Below, in pieces: positions 1 through 6,946 of a stretch of DNA of 10,742 nt. The notes beneath the pieces were generated by a model. That model searched no databases, was not told where the DNA came from, and saw only the letters and a list, made by a program, of their open reading frames with translations. The position numbers were made by a program, and so were the translations under genes. The number at the start of each line of letters is the position of its first letter. Position 1 is the first letter of the stretch. Origin of the DNA: Muribaculaceae bacterium. GTDB taxonomy: Bacteria > Bacteroidota > Bacteroidia > Bacteroidales > Muribaculaceae. The DNA lies in assembly GCA_017545095.1 (NCBI GenBank), contig JAFYCU010000279.1, positions 1 to 10,742 on the forward strand. Reading direction: 5' to 3'.

Positions 1-372
1 AAGCGCCTCGTTAACGCGGTCCCAGCTCTTGGCCATGCGAGCCTTGCGGTGTGAGAGAATCAGTTGCCCCTTGCGGTCTTCCTGGCTCTCGACATACACC
101 TCGACGGTGTCGCCCACCTTCAGGTCGGGGTTGTAACGGAACTCGTTAAAGGGAATGATGCCATCCGACTTCGCACCGATGTTAACCACCACCTCGCGCT
201 TGTTAATCGAGATCACGGTACCTTCGGTCACGTCCTTGTCCTTGAAGTTGCCAAGGCTTTTGTCGTAGGTTTTTTCCAGTTCCTCGTAGGATTTGTCACG
301 ATTGGTTTCCCCTTTCTCAAAGGCTTCCCAATCAAAATCGGCGATAGGAGAATTTTTTAATTCTTCGCTCAT
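1..372 (-). CDS. rpsA: 30S ribosomal protein S1, N-terminal part (runs off the left edge)
   Basis: Ribosomal protein S1 is a multi-domain RNA-binding protein of the 30S subunit that helps bring mRNA to the ribosome. The reverse strand reads 124 codons from ATG without a stop, beginning MSEELKNSPIADFDWEAF. Residues 1-45 are the charged N-terminal extension usual for Bacteroidetes S1. Residues 46-110 form the first S1 (OB-fold) domain, with recognisable stretches GTVISINKREVVVNIGAKSDG and FNEFRYNPDLKVGDTVEVYV, ending near QLILSHRKAR. The full protein usually has about six S1 domains, so most of it lies beyond the window. The leader just before the ATG is A/T-rich with no Shine-Dalgarno sequence, which is normal in this phylum. 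A near-consensus promoter lies about 65 bases upstream. The gene is divergent from the secreted-protein gene that starts at 634. Confidence 0.95.
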   Translation of the reverse strand, partial: MSEELKNSPIADFDWEAFEKGETNRDKSYEELEKTYDKSLGNFKDKDVTEGTVISINKREVVVNIGAKSDGIIPFNEFRYNPDLKVGDTVEVYVESQEDRKGQLILSHRKARMAKSWDRVNEAL

Positions 373-437
373 TTTAAAAAGTTAATAAAATTAGTAAACT
401 ACGCCCTTGCCAGATTCGTTCCCGGCAAAAGCAGCCG

Positions 438-467
438 CAAAGGTACAACTTTTTTGCGACATGGCAA
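438..467 (-). promoter_or_regulatory. Bacteroidetes-type promoter for rpsA
   Basis: On the minus strand the sequence reads TTG (465-467), 19 bases, then TACCTTTG (438-445) followed by C. This matches the Bacteroides sigma-ABfr consensus of a TTTG-like -33 element and TAnnTTTGY at -7, with the expected spacing. Transcription would start near 431, giving a leader of about 60 bases before the rpsA ATG at 372. This is assigned by consensus only. Confidence 0.72.
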
Positions 468-548
468 CAATGATTGACTCATTATTATTGAAATAACGCC
501 CGAAAAGTTCGATTTTAGAATATTTAACTATCCGCAAATGCCAAAGTC

Positions 549-579
549 TTGGCCATTACGAATATTGGTTGTAATTTTG
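549..579 (+). promoter_or_regulatory. Bacteroidetes-type promoter for the secreted-protein gene at 634
   Basis: The plus strand has TTG (549-551), 20 bases, then TAATTTTG (572-579) followed by C, a full match to TAnnTTTGY at the normal spacing. The predicted transcription start near 586 lies downstream of the far-upstream in-frame ATG at 538, which supports the ATG at 634 as the real start. The two divergent promoters account for the 373-633 intergenic region; I see no other gene in it. Confidence 0.65.
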
Positions 580-633
580 CTCTCTGAAAATGAGAATCAA
601 TCATCCATTATTATTAACCTAAAATCAAACAAG

Positions 634-2088
634 ATGAAGAAGATTTTACTCTTCGCTGCACTTGCTGCAGCATCGCTGAGCATGAGTGCTCAGTACACCG
701 TGGAGAAGCTGTGGGGCTCGACCAATGTCCCCGCAGCAGCCGACTGCCGCCAGGGCGTGGGCATGAACGGCAAGTTCTATATCAACAACAAGTACGTCAA
801 TGCTGACGAGGGAGCTGAGCCTCAGGTGTTGGTTTACAGCGAAGGCGGACTGGAGAACCAGCAGTTCCCCGGCGGCCTGAACTGCGGCATCAACATTGAC
901 CAGGCCGGTCACCTGATTGTGAGCCTGGCCACGTTCCCTAACGCCAACAGCTGGCTGTTTGACGACGAGACCCCGATGATTCGCGTCATCGACCCGGTGA
1001 CCGGAAATGTGACCGACCTGCCTCTGGGTGGCGGTGCCCCCAACGGCGGCCGTCTTGATGTGCTGGGCCGCGCCTATGGCGACCTGCTCGGAACCGGTGA
1101 GCTTTACCTGCCCCTGCTGCCCGCCAACGGCGGCATCAACCGCTACTTCTATGAGGACGGTGAAGTGCTGGGCGAGGACTGCTATGCAGCTCTGCAGTCG
1201 CCGTCGGCCAATGCCGACAACATGACCATCGTTAACGCTGTGGTGGATGCCGACGGCAACGACGCCATCTTCTACTATCAGCGCGGTGGCATGCCCTACC
1301 TGTTCTACTGGAACGGCGACAACCTGGAGGGCCAGATTATCAACATCCCCGCCAGCGAGAACGGCATGATTCGTTGCAACCAGAACGGTGCCGACTTCTT
1401 CGCCTTCGACGGCAAGAACTTCGTGGTGTATCCCTGCGGTGCTGCCAACAACGCCTACTACGATGGCTTTGCCATCTATGAGATTGGCGCCGAGGCTCCC
1501 CTGTTTGTGAAGGAGCCGACCATCGCTACCGCCCCCAACGCATTCCAGGCTAACTGGCTGAACGCCGAGTTGACCAACGACGGCGTGATCATTTATCAGT
1601 ATGTGCCCGGCAAGAGCATGGAGGTTTACAAGATGGCCTTGGAGAATGATGAGCCTGAGACCCGCACCATTTCGGGTAACGTGAGCGATGCCGATGGCAA
1701 CCCGCTGGAGGGTGTGCTCGTGACCGCTGTGCTCGCCGTTGAGGAGCAGCCCGAGGGCCTGAAGCGTGCCGATGGTGACACCTACACCGCCACCACCGAT
1801 GCCAATGGTTACTACGAGGTCGAGGTGCCCGCCGAGGGCGAATACATGCTTACCTTCGAGAAGGAAGGCTATGTGTCGCAGACCCTTCCCGAAATGGAGG
1901 CCGAGGCTGTGACGCTTGAGGCTGACACCAACACTGGCGTGAGCGATGTGAACAGTGCCAAGGCTGTGGCCAGCGTGAAGTATGTGAACGCTGCCGGCCA
2001 GGTGAGCACCAGTGCCTTCACCGGTGTGAACGTCATGGTCACTACCTACAGCGATGGCAGCCAGAGCATCGTGAAGGTTGTGAAGTAA
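634..2088 (+). CDS. Secreted protein with carboxypeptidase-regulatory-like domain and T9SS-like tail
   Basis: The product is 484 residues. The start at 634 gives a clear Sec signal peptide (MKKILLFAALAAASLSMSA, likely cleaved before Q20); the frame stays open back to 538, but that extension has no signal-like start and precedes the predicted transcription start. Residues 20-340 are rich in aromatic, Gly and Asn residues and in short strand-like segments. They could be a beta-propeller-like domain, but I do not recognise a family. Residues about 344-428 match a carboxypeptidase-regulatory-like (Ig-like) domain: GNVSDADGNPLEGVLVTAV, then TDANGYYEVEVPAEGEYMLTF and EKEGYVSQTLPE. The last ~40 residues (VKYVNAAGQV to GVNVMVTTYSDGSQSIVKVVK) resemble the C-terminal tails of secreted Bacteroidales proteins handled by the type IX secretion system. 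Export to the surface is therefore likely and the function is unknown. It has its own promoter and terminator, so it appears monocistronic. Confidence 0.85.
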   Translation: MKKILLFAALAAASLSMSAQYTVEKLWGSTNVPAAADCRQGVGMNGKFYINNKYVNADEGAEPQVLVYSEGGLENQQFPGGLNCGINIDQAGHLIVSLATFPNANSWLFDDETPMIRVIDPVTGNVTDLPLGGGAPNGGRLDVLGRAYGDLLGTGELYLPLLPANGGINRYFYEDGEVLGEDCYAALQSPSANADNMTIVNAVVDADGNDAIFYYQRGGMPYLFYWNGDNLEGQIINIPASENGMIRCNQNGADFFAFDGKNFVVYPCGAANNAYYDGFAIYEIGAEAPLFVKEPTIATAPNAFQANWLNAELTNDGVIIYQYVPGKSMEVYKMALENDEPETRTISGNVSDADGNPLEGVLVTAVLAVEEQPEGLKRADGDTYTATTDANGYYEVEVPAEGEYMLTFEKEGYVSQTLPEMEAEAVTLEADTNTGVSDVNSAKAVASVKYVNAAGQVSTSAFTGVNVMVTTYSDGSQSIVKVVK

Positions 2089-2131
2089 TCCACATCTGAA
2101 CAAAATGAAAGCTCACATCCCGTGAGCACCG

Positions 2132-2163
2132 GCCGCGCCCCTCACACGGGGCGCGGCTTTTTT
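2132..2163 (+). terminator. Strong intrinsic terminator after the secreted-protein gene
   Basis: A perfect 10-bp G/C-rich stem (GCCGCGCCCC at 2132-2141 with GGGGCGCGGC at 2148-2157), a 6-base loop and a run of six T (2158-2163) lie 43 bases after the stop codon. It separates this gene from the TonB receptor gene downstream. Confidence 0.92.
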
Positions 2164-2257
2164 GGCACGCCAGCAAAACGCAGGTTTTTATCGCCACCCA
2201 CATACTGAAACGCTTTTTCTTGCGTTATAATAAGGTATTATTTCGCAACCAAGTTAG

Positions 2258-4651
2258 ATGAACAGAATCAGAATCACGATATTGCTGCTGGTGGCTTGTA
2301 TGGTAACCCTGGCCGCCGGGGCGCAGGTGAAAATCACGGGTAAGGTGTATGACCAAAACGAGCAACCCATCGAATTTGCCACGGTACGCATCCTGGGCAC
2401 GACGATAGGTGTGAACACCGACCTCAAGGGCATGTATGAGCTCAGCGTGCCAGCCAGCGACACCATCATGGTGGAGTTTTCGTGCATCGGCTACAACACC
2501 GTGACGCGCCAGCTCATCAAGCCCACCGGCACGGTGACCATCAGCCCCAAGCTCTATGAGAAGTCGCACGAACTGGCCGAAGTGCTCATCACCGAGTACA
2601 AGAAACAGACCAACACCATGCAAGGCATCGACATGGAGCATTCGCGCATCACGCCCGATGCCAGCGGCAACCGTGTGGAGGCCGTGCTCACCACCATGGC
2701 CGGCGTGACGAGCAAGAACGAGATGTCGTCGCAATACATGGTTCGCGGCGGCTCATACGACGAGAACAGCGTGTATATCAACGGCATCGAGGTTTACCGC
2801 CCGCAGCTCATCAGCTCGGGCCAGCAGGAGGGTCTGTCGATCATCAACAGCGACATGGTGTCGCAGGTGAACTTCTCGACAGGTGGCTTCAATGCAGAAT
2901 ATGGCGACAAGATGTCGAGTGCGCTCGACATCACCTACCGTGACCCGCAGGCATTTGAGGGAGCGTTGTCGGCGAGCCTGCAGGGCGGCACCCTGACGCT
3001 GGGGCACGGCACCAAGCGGTTCTCGCAGCTGCACGGCGTGCGCTACAAGCGCAACTCGTCGCTCATGGGCTCGCTCGAGAGCAAGGGTGAATACGACCCG
3101 CAATATTTCGACTACCAGACCCACATCGTGTTCAAGCCCACCGACAAGTTCCGCATCTCGCTGCTGGGCAACGTGTCGATCAACCACTACCGCTTTGTGC
3201 CCGTGGACCGCGAGACCAGCTTTGGCACAGCCAACGACGCCAAGTCGTTCAAGGTCTATTTCGACGGTCAGGAGAAAGACAAGTTCGAGACCGTGTTCGG
3301 GGCTCTGTCGCTGAACTACCGCGTAAACAAAGGCACCGACTTCACGTTGCAGGCATCGGGTTACCAGACCAACGAGCTGGTGGCCTATGACGTGCACGGC
3401 GAGTACTGGCTCGACGAGGCCGGTGCGGGCACCGTGGGCGGCGAGCTGGGCGTGGGCAAATATCACGAGCATGAGCGCACGCGCCTCAAGCTCAAAGTGC
3501 TCGACTTCGCCCTAAAGGGCAACACCGGCATCAGCTACCACAACTTGTCCTACGGTGTGAGCATGCGCCGCGAGAGCATCTACGACCGCCAGCGCGAATG
3601 GCAGTGGCGCGACTCGGCCGGCTACTCCCTGCCGCACATCGACGACGAGGTGAACGTGATCTACAGCCAGACGTCGCACCACGACCTGAACACCACGCGC
3701 TTTGCCGCCTATGTGCAGGACACCTACAAGGTGCAGCTCGGTTCCGGCCTGCTCTCCATCAACGGCGGACTGCGCATCTCGCACTGGGATTTCAACAAGG
3801 AGACGCTGTTCTCGCCACGCTTCAGCATCGGCTATGTGCCCGACGGCAACAACCGCCTCTCGCTGCGCTTAGCCGGAGGATTCTACTACCAAGCCCCGTT
3901 CTACAAGGAATACCGCTACGAGACCTACGACAGCATTGGCAACCCCTACATTGCGCTGAACAACGACATCAAGTCGCAGCGCAGCATCCAGGTCATTGCC
4001 GGAGGCGACTACACCTTCAGGATGATGGACCGCCCATTCAAGTTCACCGCCGAGCTGTACTACAAAAACCTCGCCAACCTGATTCCCTATGAGGTCGATA
4101 ATCTCAAGGTGGTGTATTCGGGCCGCAACGAGTCGAAAGGCTACATTGCGGGTGTGGACATGAAGCTCTTCGGGCAGTTTGTGGAAGGCACCGACTCGTG
4201 GCTGAGTCTGTCGCTGATGAAGACCAGCGAGGACCTGAACGGTGTGAAAGTGCCGCGTCCCACCGACCAGCGCTACAGCCTGGCGCTGTTCTTCACCGAC
4301 TATTTCCCCAGCGTGCCGCGCCTGAAGTTCAGCCTCAAGGGCCTGCTCAGCGACGGCTTGCCCACCACGTCGCCGCGCATGACCCGCGACAAGGGCTACT
4401 TCCGCCAGCCGGCCTACAAGCGCCTCGATGCCGGACTGAGCTTCATGCTCGTGGGTCCCGAGCACAAGCCCCGCGACGGCTTCCTGAGCCACTTCAAGGA
4501 CATCTGGCTGGGCGTGGATGTGTTCAACCTGCTCGACATCAGCAACGTGAGCAGCTACTACTGGGTGACCGACGTGAACGACATCCAGTATGCCGTGCCC
4601 AACTACCTTACCCGCCGCCAAATCAACGTGCGCCTGTCGGCCTCGTTCTGA
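2258..4651 (+). CDS. TonB-dependent outer-membrane receptor with N-terminal CarboxypepD-like domain
   Basis: The product is 797 residues. A signal peptide covers residues 1-22 (cleavage after GA, before Q23). Residues 24-100 form a carboxypeptidase-regulatory-like domain (KITGKVYDQNEQPIEFATVRI, then GVNTDLKGMYELSVPASD), as in many Bacteroidetes receptors. A TonB-box-like stretch ELAEVLITE lies at about 105-113. The plug domain follows (about 135-230), with the usual VRGGSYDENSVYINGIEVYR near 162-181 and FNAEYGDKMSSALDITYR near 211-228. The rest is a beta-barrel of alternating strands, ending in the aromatic residue typical of outer-membrane proteins (VRLSASF). The protein would import a ligand using TonB-ExbBD energy; the substrate cannot be told. 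At about 800 residues it is shorter than SusC-type receptors (about 1000), and no SusD gene is adjacent, so a SusCD glycan locus is unlikely. I found no consensus promoter in the 94 bases between the upstream terminator and the ATG. Confidence 0.93.
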   Translation: MNRIRITILLLVACMVTLAAGAQVKITGKVYDQNEQPIEFATVRILGTTIGVNTDLKGMYELSVPASDTIMVEFSCIGYNTVTRQLIKPTGTVTISPKLYEKSHELAEVLITEYKKQTNTMQGIDMEHSRITPDASGNRVEAVLTTMAGVTSKNEMSSQYMVRGGSYDENSVYINGIEVYRPQLISSGQQEGLSIINSDMVSQVNFSTGGFNAEYGDKMSSALDITYRDPQAFEGALSASLQGGTLTLGHGTKRFSQLHGVRYKRNSSLMGSLESKGEYDPQYFDYQTHIVFKPTDKFRISLLGNVSINHYRFVPVDRETSFGTANDAKSFKVYFDGQEKDKFETVFGALSLNYRVNKGTDFTLQASGYQTNELVAYDVHGEYWLDEAGAGTVGGELGVGKYHEHERTRLKLKVLDFALKGNTGISYHNLSYGVSMRRESIYDRQREWQWRDSAGYSLPHIDDEVNVIYSQTSHHDLNTTRFAAYVQDTYKVQLGSGLLSINGGLRISHWDFNKETLFSPRFSIGYVPDGNNRLSLRLAGGFYYQAPFYKEYRYETYDSIGNPYIALNNDIKSQRSIQVIAGGDYTFRMMDRPFKFTAELYYKNLANLIPYEVDNLKVVYSGRNESKGYIAGVDMKLFGQFVEGTDSWLSLSLMKTSEDLNGVKVPRPTDQRYSLALFFTDYFPSVPRLKFSLKGLLSDGLPTTSPRMTRDKGYFRQPAYKRLDAGLSFMLVGPEHKPRDGFLSHFKDIWLGVDVFNLLDISNVSSYYWVTDVNDIQYAVPNYLTRRQINVRLSASF

Positions 4652-4684
4652 ACGGCCTCATGCGCCAGCCCACACAAAGGTGGC

Positions 4685-5359
4685 TTAATTGCCATCATCC
4701 TCATCATTTGGGTCGTAGAAAAGCATGGCCACATCAAAGCTGTCGCACATCGCCAGCCGAAGCTCATCACTCACCTCGGTGATGCCACAACACGCACACA
4801 CATTGGCGGCAAGGACGAGAACTTGGCACTTCTCGTAACCATACTCCATCTCACTGTAAAGCCGCTCCAGAAGCCGCAACAAGGCCAAACCATAATCGTA
4901 GGACACATCATCAAGCGGCGTCTTGTTGAGTGCCTCAAACCACTCGTAGTCCAACAAACGGTCGTAGGCAACCATCAATTGCACAAAAAAATCATCACCG
5001 CAATTCACTTCGTACTCATTCCAAAGGCAGAAGAAAACTGTGCGCCAGAAATAAAAATCGGGATAGATAACTTCCACCGCATATTTCAAGAAATCACCCC
5101 CATAATGTAAATAGCCTTCGGCAACAAAAGCGATCAATCGTTCACTTTCATACATACCATCCACACTTGACGTGATAACACATCGCTTCATCATTTCCGC
5201 TGCAAGCTCCGGGTCTTCCCTCCCCTCACCCACAGCAACAATCACCCTGCTCACGATTTCGCCAATCTGGTACAAATCGCTCTGAGTGTTTAAATTATCC
5301 ACACTCTGGTCGATGTACCGATCGTTGCCACGCTTCAACATAACCTTTCTCTCTTTCAT
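4685..5359 (-). CDS. Hypothetical acidic protein, family not recognised
   Basis: The product is 224 residues from ATG at 5359 (MKERKVMLKRGNDRYID). A second ATG at 5341 is possible. The frame stays open further upstream only through a TTG at 5446, which lies inside a hairpin, so the longer reading is unlikely. The sequence is mostly helix-like and rich in aromatic and acidic residues, with no signal peptide or clear transmembrane segment from the chosen start. It has a cysteine cluster near the C-terminus (ANVCACCG) and an acidic tail (FYDPNDEDDGN). Base composition differs from its neighbour: hand counts give about 37-43% G+C in three 60-base blocks across 4981-5160, against 68% in the block 3001-3060 of the receptor gene, though the block 4861-4920 is 57%. 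This may point to later acquisition. It is convergent with the receptor gene (33-base gap) and downstream of the lipoprotein protease gene. An immunity-protein-like role is conceivable but has no direct support. Confidence 0.72.
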   Translation of the reverse strand: MKERKVMLKRGNDRYIDQSVDNLNTQSDLYQIGEIVSRVIVAVGEGREDPELAAEMMKRCVITSSVDGMYESERLIAFVAEGYLHYGGDFLKYAVEVIYPDFYFWRTVFFCLWNEYEVNCGDDFFVQLMVAYDRLLDYEWFEALNKTPLDDVSYDYGLALLRLLERLYSEMEYGYEKCQVLVLAANVCACCGITEVSDELRLAMCDSFDVAMLFYDPNDEDDGN

Positions 5360-5432
5360 ACTTACCCTGTTATCAACACTGAACAGATATACGATAAAAG
5401 CCAAAAGGTAACCCGGAGCAAGGCCATAAACA

Positions 5433-5471
5433 CCCACGGCGTGCAAGGAAAAATACCATGCACTCCGTGGG
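5433..5471 (-). terminator. Imperfect hairpin after the protease gene, possible terminator
   Basis: CCCACGG (5433-5439) pairs with CCGTGGG (5465-5471). After one mismatch GTGCA (5441-5445) pairs with TGCAC (5459-5463), and after another mismatch GG pairs with CC around a 7-base A-rich loop (5449-5455). It lies 32 bases past the protease stop codon on the minus strand. There is no clear T-run on either side, so termination is plausible rather than shown. Confidence 0.45.
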
Positions 5472-5502
5472 AGAAATGTGGTTTAAATGCAGCAGACCCG
5501 CG

Positions 5503-6612
5503 TCACTGGCGGGCGAGAAACTCCTTGATGCGCGGCAGTGGCACTCCGAAGTTGAACCCCTGCGTGCCCTGCATGCCGGCGAAATTCACCGCCACCAGTT
5601 CGCCGTAGCAGTTCACCACGGGGCTTCCGCTGGAGCCTTGCAGCATGGGAATGGTGTACATCACGCGCTGTCCATCGGGTTCCTGCGACACGTTGCCGGT
5701 GGTGAGCTGCGCCTTGATGCCCTCGCGCGTGGCAGCCAGCTGCATGCCGTGGTTGTAGCCGATGAGCACGAGCTGTTGGTTGAGTTGGAGGTTCTCGCGG
5801 TCGGCCACGCTGGGGCCGAAAAGCGTGCCTTCGCTTTTTGGCGGCGAGAACACGTAGGCGTTCGGCGGCGTGGTGTGGTCTTTGAGGCGAATGAGCGCGA
5901 GGTCCACTTCTTGGTCCTTGCTCGTGCGCACCACCACACAGGGCTTGAAGTCGTCGGGCTTGGTGACGTAGGTGTCGTGATAGGCTATTCCCAGTTCGCA
6001 ATGCGTGTCGAGTCGCAGCTGGTTCACGTCGATGCGCCTTAGCTCGTCGAGATATTCCTCGGCCTCGTCGAATTTCTGCGACAACGCCTGCTGCTGCCGG
6101 CGCAAGTCGTTGTTCTCCGATGACTCTTGGACCACATATTCCTCCAAATACGGGTTCCACTCCACCGTGGTGTTGTCGTTGATGCGCTCCTCCAGCTCGC
6201 GGTATTGCTCGGCCATGTTGCCCTGGGCATACTCGGTGTAGGCCTTCAGGGCATCGATCAGGTTGTGCACACACGACTCCACATCCGACTTCTTGATATA
6301 GGGGTCCACCACATGTCGGTTGGTGAGCAGCGAGCCGTTATCATCCACAAAAAACGCCGTGCCGAACACCATCGACTTCTCGATCTCATCGGCTTCGAAG
6401 GCCACATTCTCCATGTCGCCGTCCTCGTCCAGGCCGCTGAAGTAGATCACCGACCCATCGGGCAACGTGGCCGTGTAATAATACTGGTTGAGCACCAGCA
6501 CCACACCCGATGCTTGATCCATATAAATCTCGCTCGGCGATTTCTCTTTCAAGCACGACGCCAGCAGCAAAGGCAGCAACATCAGTGTCAAGGTAAGTAT
6601 TTTTCGGTTCAT
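5503..6612 (-). CDS. Surface lipoprotein with trypsin-like serine protease domain and helical insertion
   Basis: The product is 369 residues from ATG at 6612. This start gives a lipoprotein signal peptide, MNRKILTLTLMLLPLLLASC, with lipobox LASC and lipidated Cys20. The open frame extends upstream to 6717 but that part lacks signal features. The body is a trypsin-like (trypsin_2/HtrA-type) protease: VFGTAFFVDDNGSLLTNRHVV carries the catalytic His near residue 100, DLALIRLKD the Asp near 237, and QGSSGSPVV the Ser near 328, followed by ELVAVNFAG and FNFGVPLPRIKEFL. All three triad residues are present, so it is probably active, cutting envelope or extracellular proteins. The His-Asp distance is about 136 residues, roughly 90-100 more than in ordinary family members. 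The extra part is mostly charged helix, including NNDLRRQQQALSQKFDEAEE, and probably coiled-coil. No PDZ domain is visible. A promoter-like sequence lies about 195 bases upstream, at the edge of a repeat. Confidence 0.88.
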   Translation of the reverse strand: MNRKILTLTLMLLPLLLASCLKEKSPSEIYMDQASGVVLVLNQYYYTATLPDGSVIYFSGLDEDGDMENVAFEADEIEKSMVFGTAFFVDDNGSLLTNRHVVDPYIKKSDVESCVHNLIDALKAYTEYAQGNMAEQYRELEERINDNTTVEWNPYLEEYVVQESSENNDLRRQQQALSQKFDEAEEYLDELRRIDVNQLRLDTHCELGIAYHDTYVTKPDDFKPCVVVRTSKDQEVDLALIRLKDHTTPPNAYVFSPPKSEGTLFGPSVADRENLQLNQQLVLIGYNHGMQLAATREGIKAQLTTGNVSQEPDGQRVMYTIPMLQGSSGSPVVNCYGELVAVNFAGMQGTQGFNFGVPLPRIKEFLARQ

Positions 6613-6805
6613 GGTGAAATAAGTTTTGACATATCGATTCAGTGAAGAAAAATTAGACATAAGTACACAAGCCTTTGATTCGGCAATCAAATAAGCACAT
6701 AAGATTTTTATTATCAATGCTTTTATGCATATCCTATTCTTCTGGTTTCTGCTTAATAAGGTCTAGAATCATAGCACGCGATGCTTTAACGATCACTTAT
6801 GCTTG

Positions 6806-6837
6806 CAAAATTACTGCAAGTTGAGCGCAATGCAAAA
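6806..6837 (-). promoter_or_regulatory. Possible promoter at the repeat edge, pointing at the protease gene
   Basis: On the minus strand TTTTG (6833-6837) is followed after 19 bases by TAATTTTG (6806-6813) and C, an exact fit to the Bacteroides -33/-7 consensus and spacing. The -33 element lies inside the first copy of the direct repeat and the -7 element crosses its edge. The second copy has the same -33 but TAATGTTG in the -7 position, one base off. Transcription would start near 6799, giving a leader of about 185 bases to the ATG at 6612. Confidence 0.42.
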
Positions 6838-6946
6838 CAAAAGACGAAGTTTTTTGCTTTTGCATTGCCGAGACACAGCGTAATTTCGACGAAGTCAACA
6901 TTACTGCAAGTTGAGCGCAATGCAAAACAAAAGACGAAGTTTTTTG
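6810..6946. repeat. 47-base direct repeat, two perfect copies spaced 90 bases apart
   Basis: Positions 6810-6856 and 6900-6946 are identical (start ATTACTGCAAGTTGAGCGCA, end GACGAAGTTTTTTG). The 43 bases between them complete the first unit and include the right arm of a palindrome. The second copy stops before that arm and runs into unrelated sequence, so it looks truncated. No protein in this stretch resembles a known family on either strand. It appears to be a non-coding interspersed element. Confidence 0.9.
6827..6868. repeat. Hairpin within the first direct-repeat unit
   Basis: GCAATGCAAAA (6827-6837) and TTTTGCATTGC (6858-6868) are a perfect 11-bp inverted repeat around a 20-base loop. 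The loop itself contains A-rich and T-rich halves that can pair. RNA from either strand would fold here. Confidence 0.75.

Noticed and set aside
646..2103. A 485-codon open frame on the minus strand opposite the secreted-protein gene
   Set aside because: It is exactly antisense to a gene with a signal peptide, domains and promoter. Its composition (rich in His, Val and Gly) is the usual mirror image of G/C-rich codon use in the plus-strand frame, and it has no start signals.
2226..2231. TATAAT upstream of the TonB receptor gene
   Set aside because: It resembles an E. coli -10 box, but Bacteroidetes use TAnnTTTG with a distant TTG, and no suitable partner element is present. It is probably chance in A/T-rich sequence.
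2753..4621. Long minus-strand and +1-frame open frames inside the TonB receptor gene
   Set aside because: All are shadows of the receptor frame in G/C-rich DNA, with no family resemblance and no promoters or leaders.
2258..4651. A SusC-type glycan-utilisation receptor
   Set aside because: The product is about 800 residues and no SusD-like lipoprotein follows. The downstream genes are convergent, so a polysaccharide-utilisation locus is not supported.
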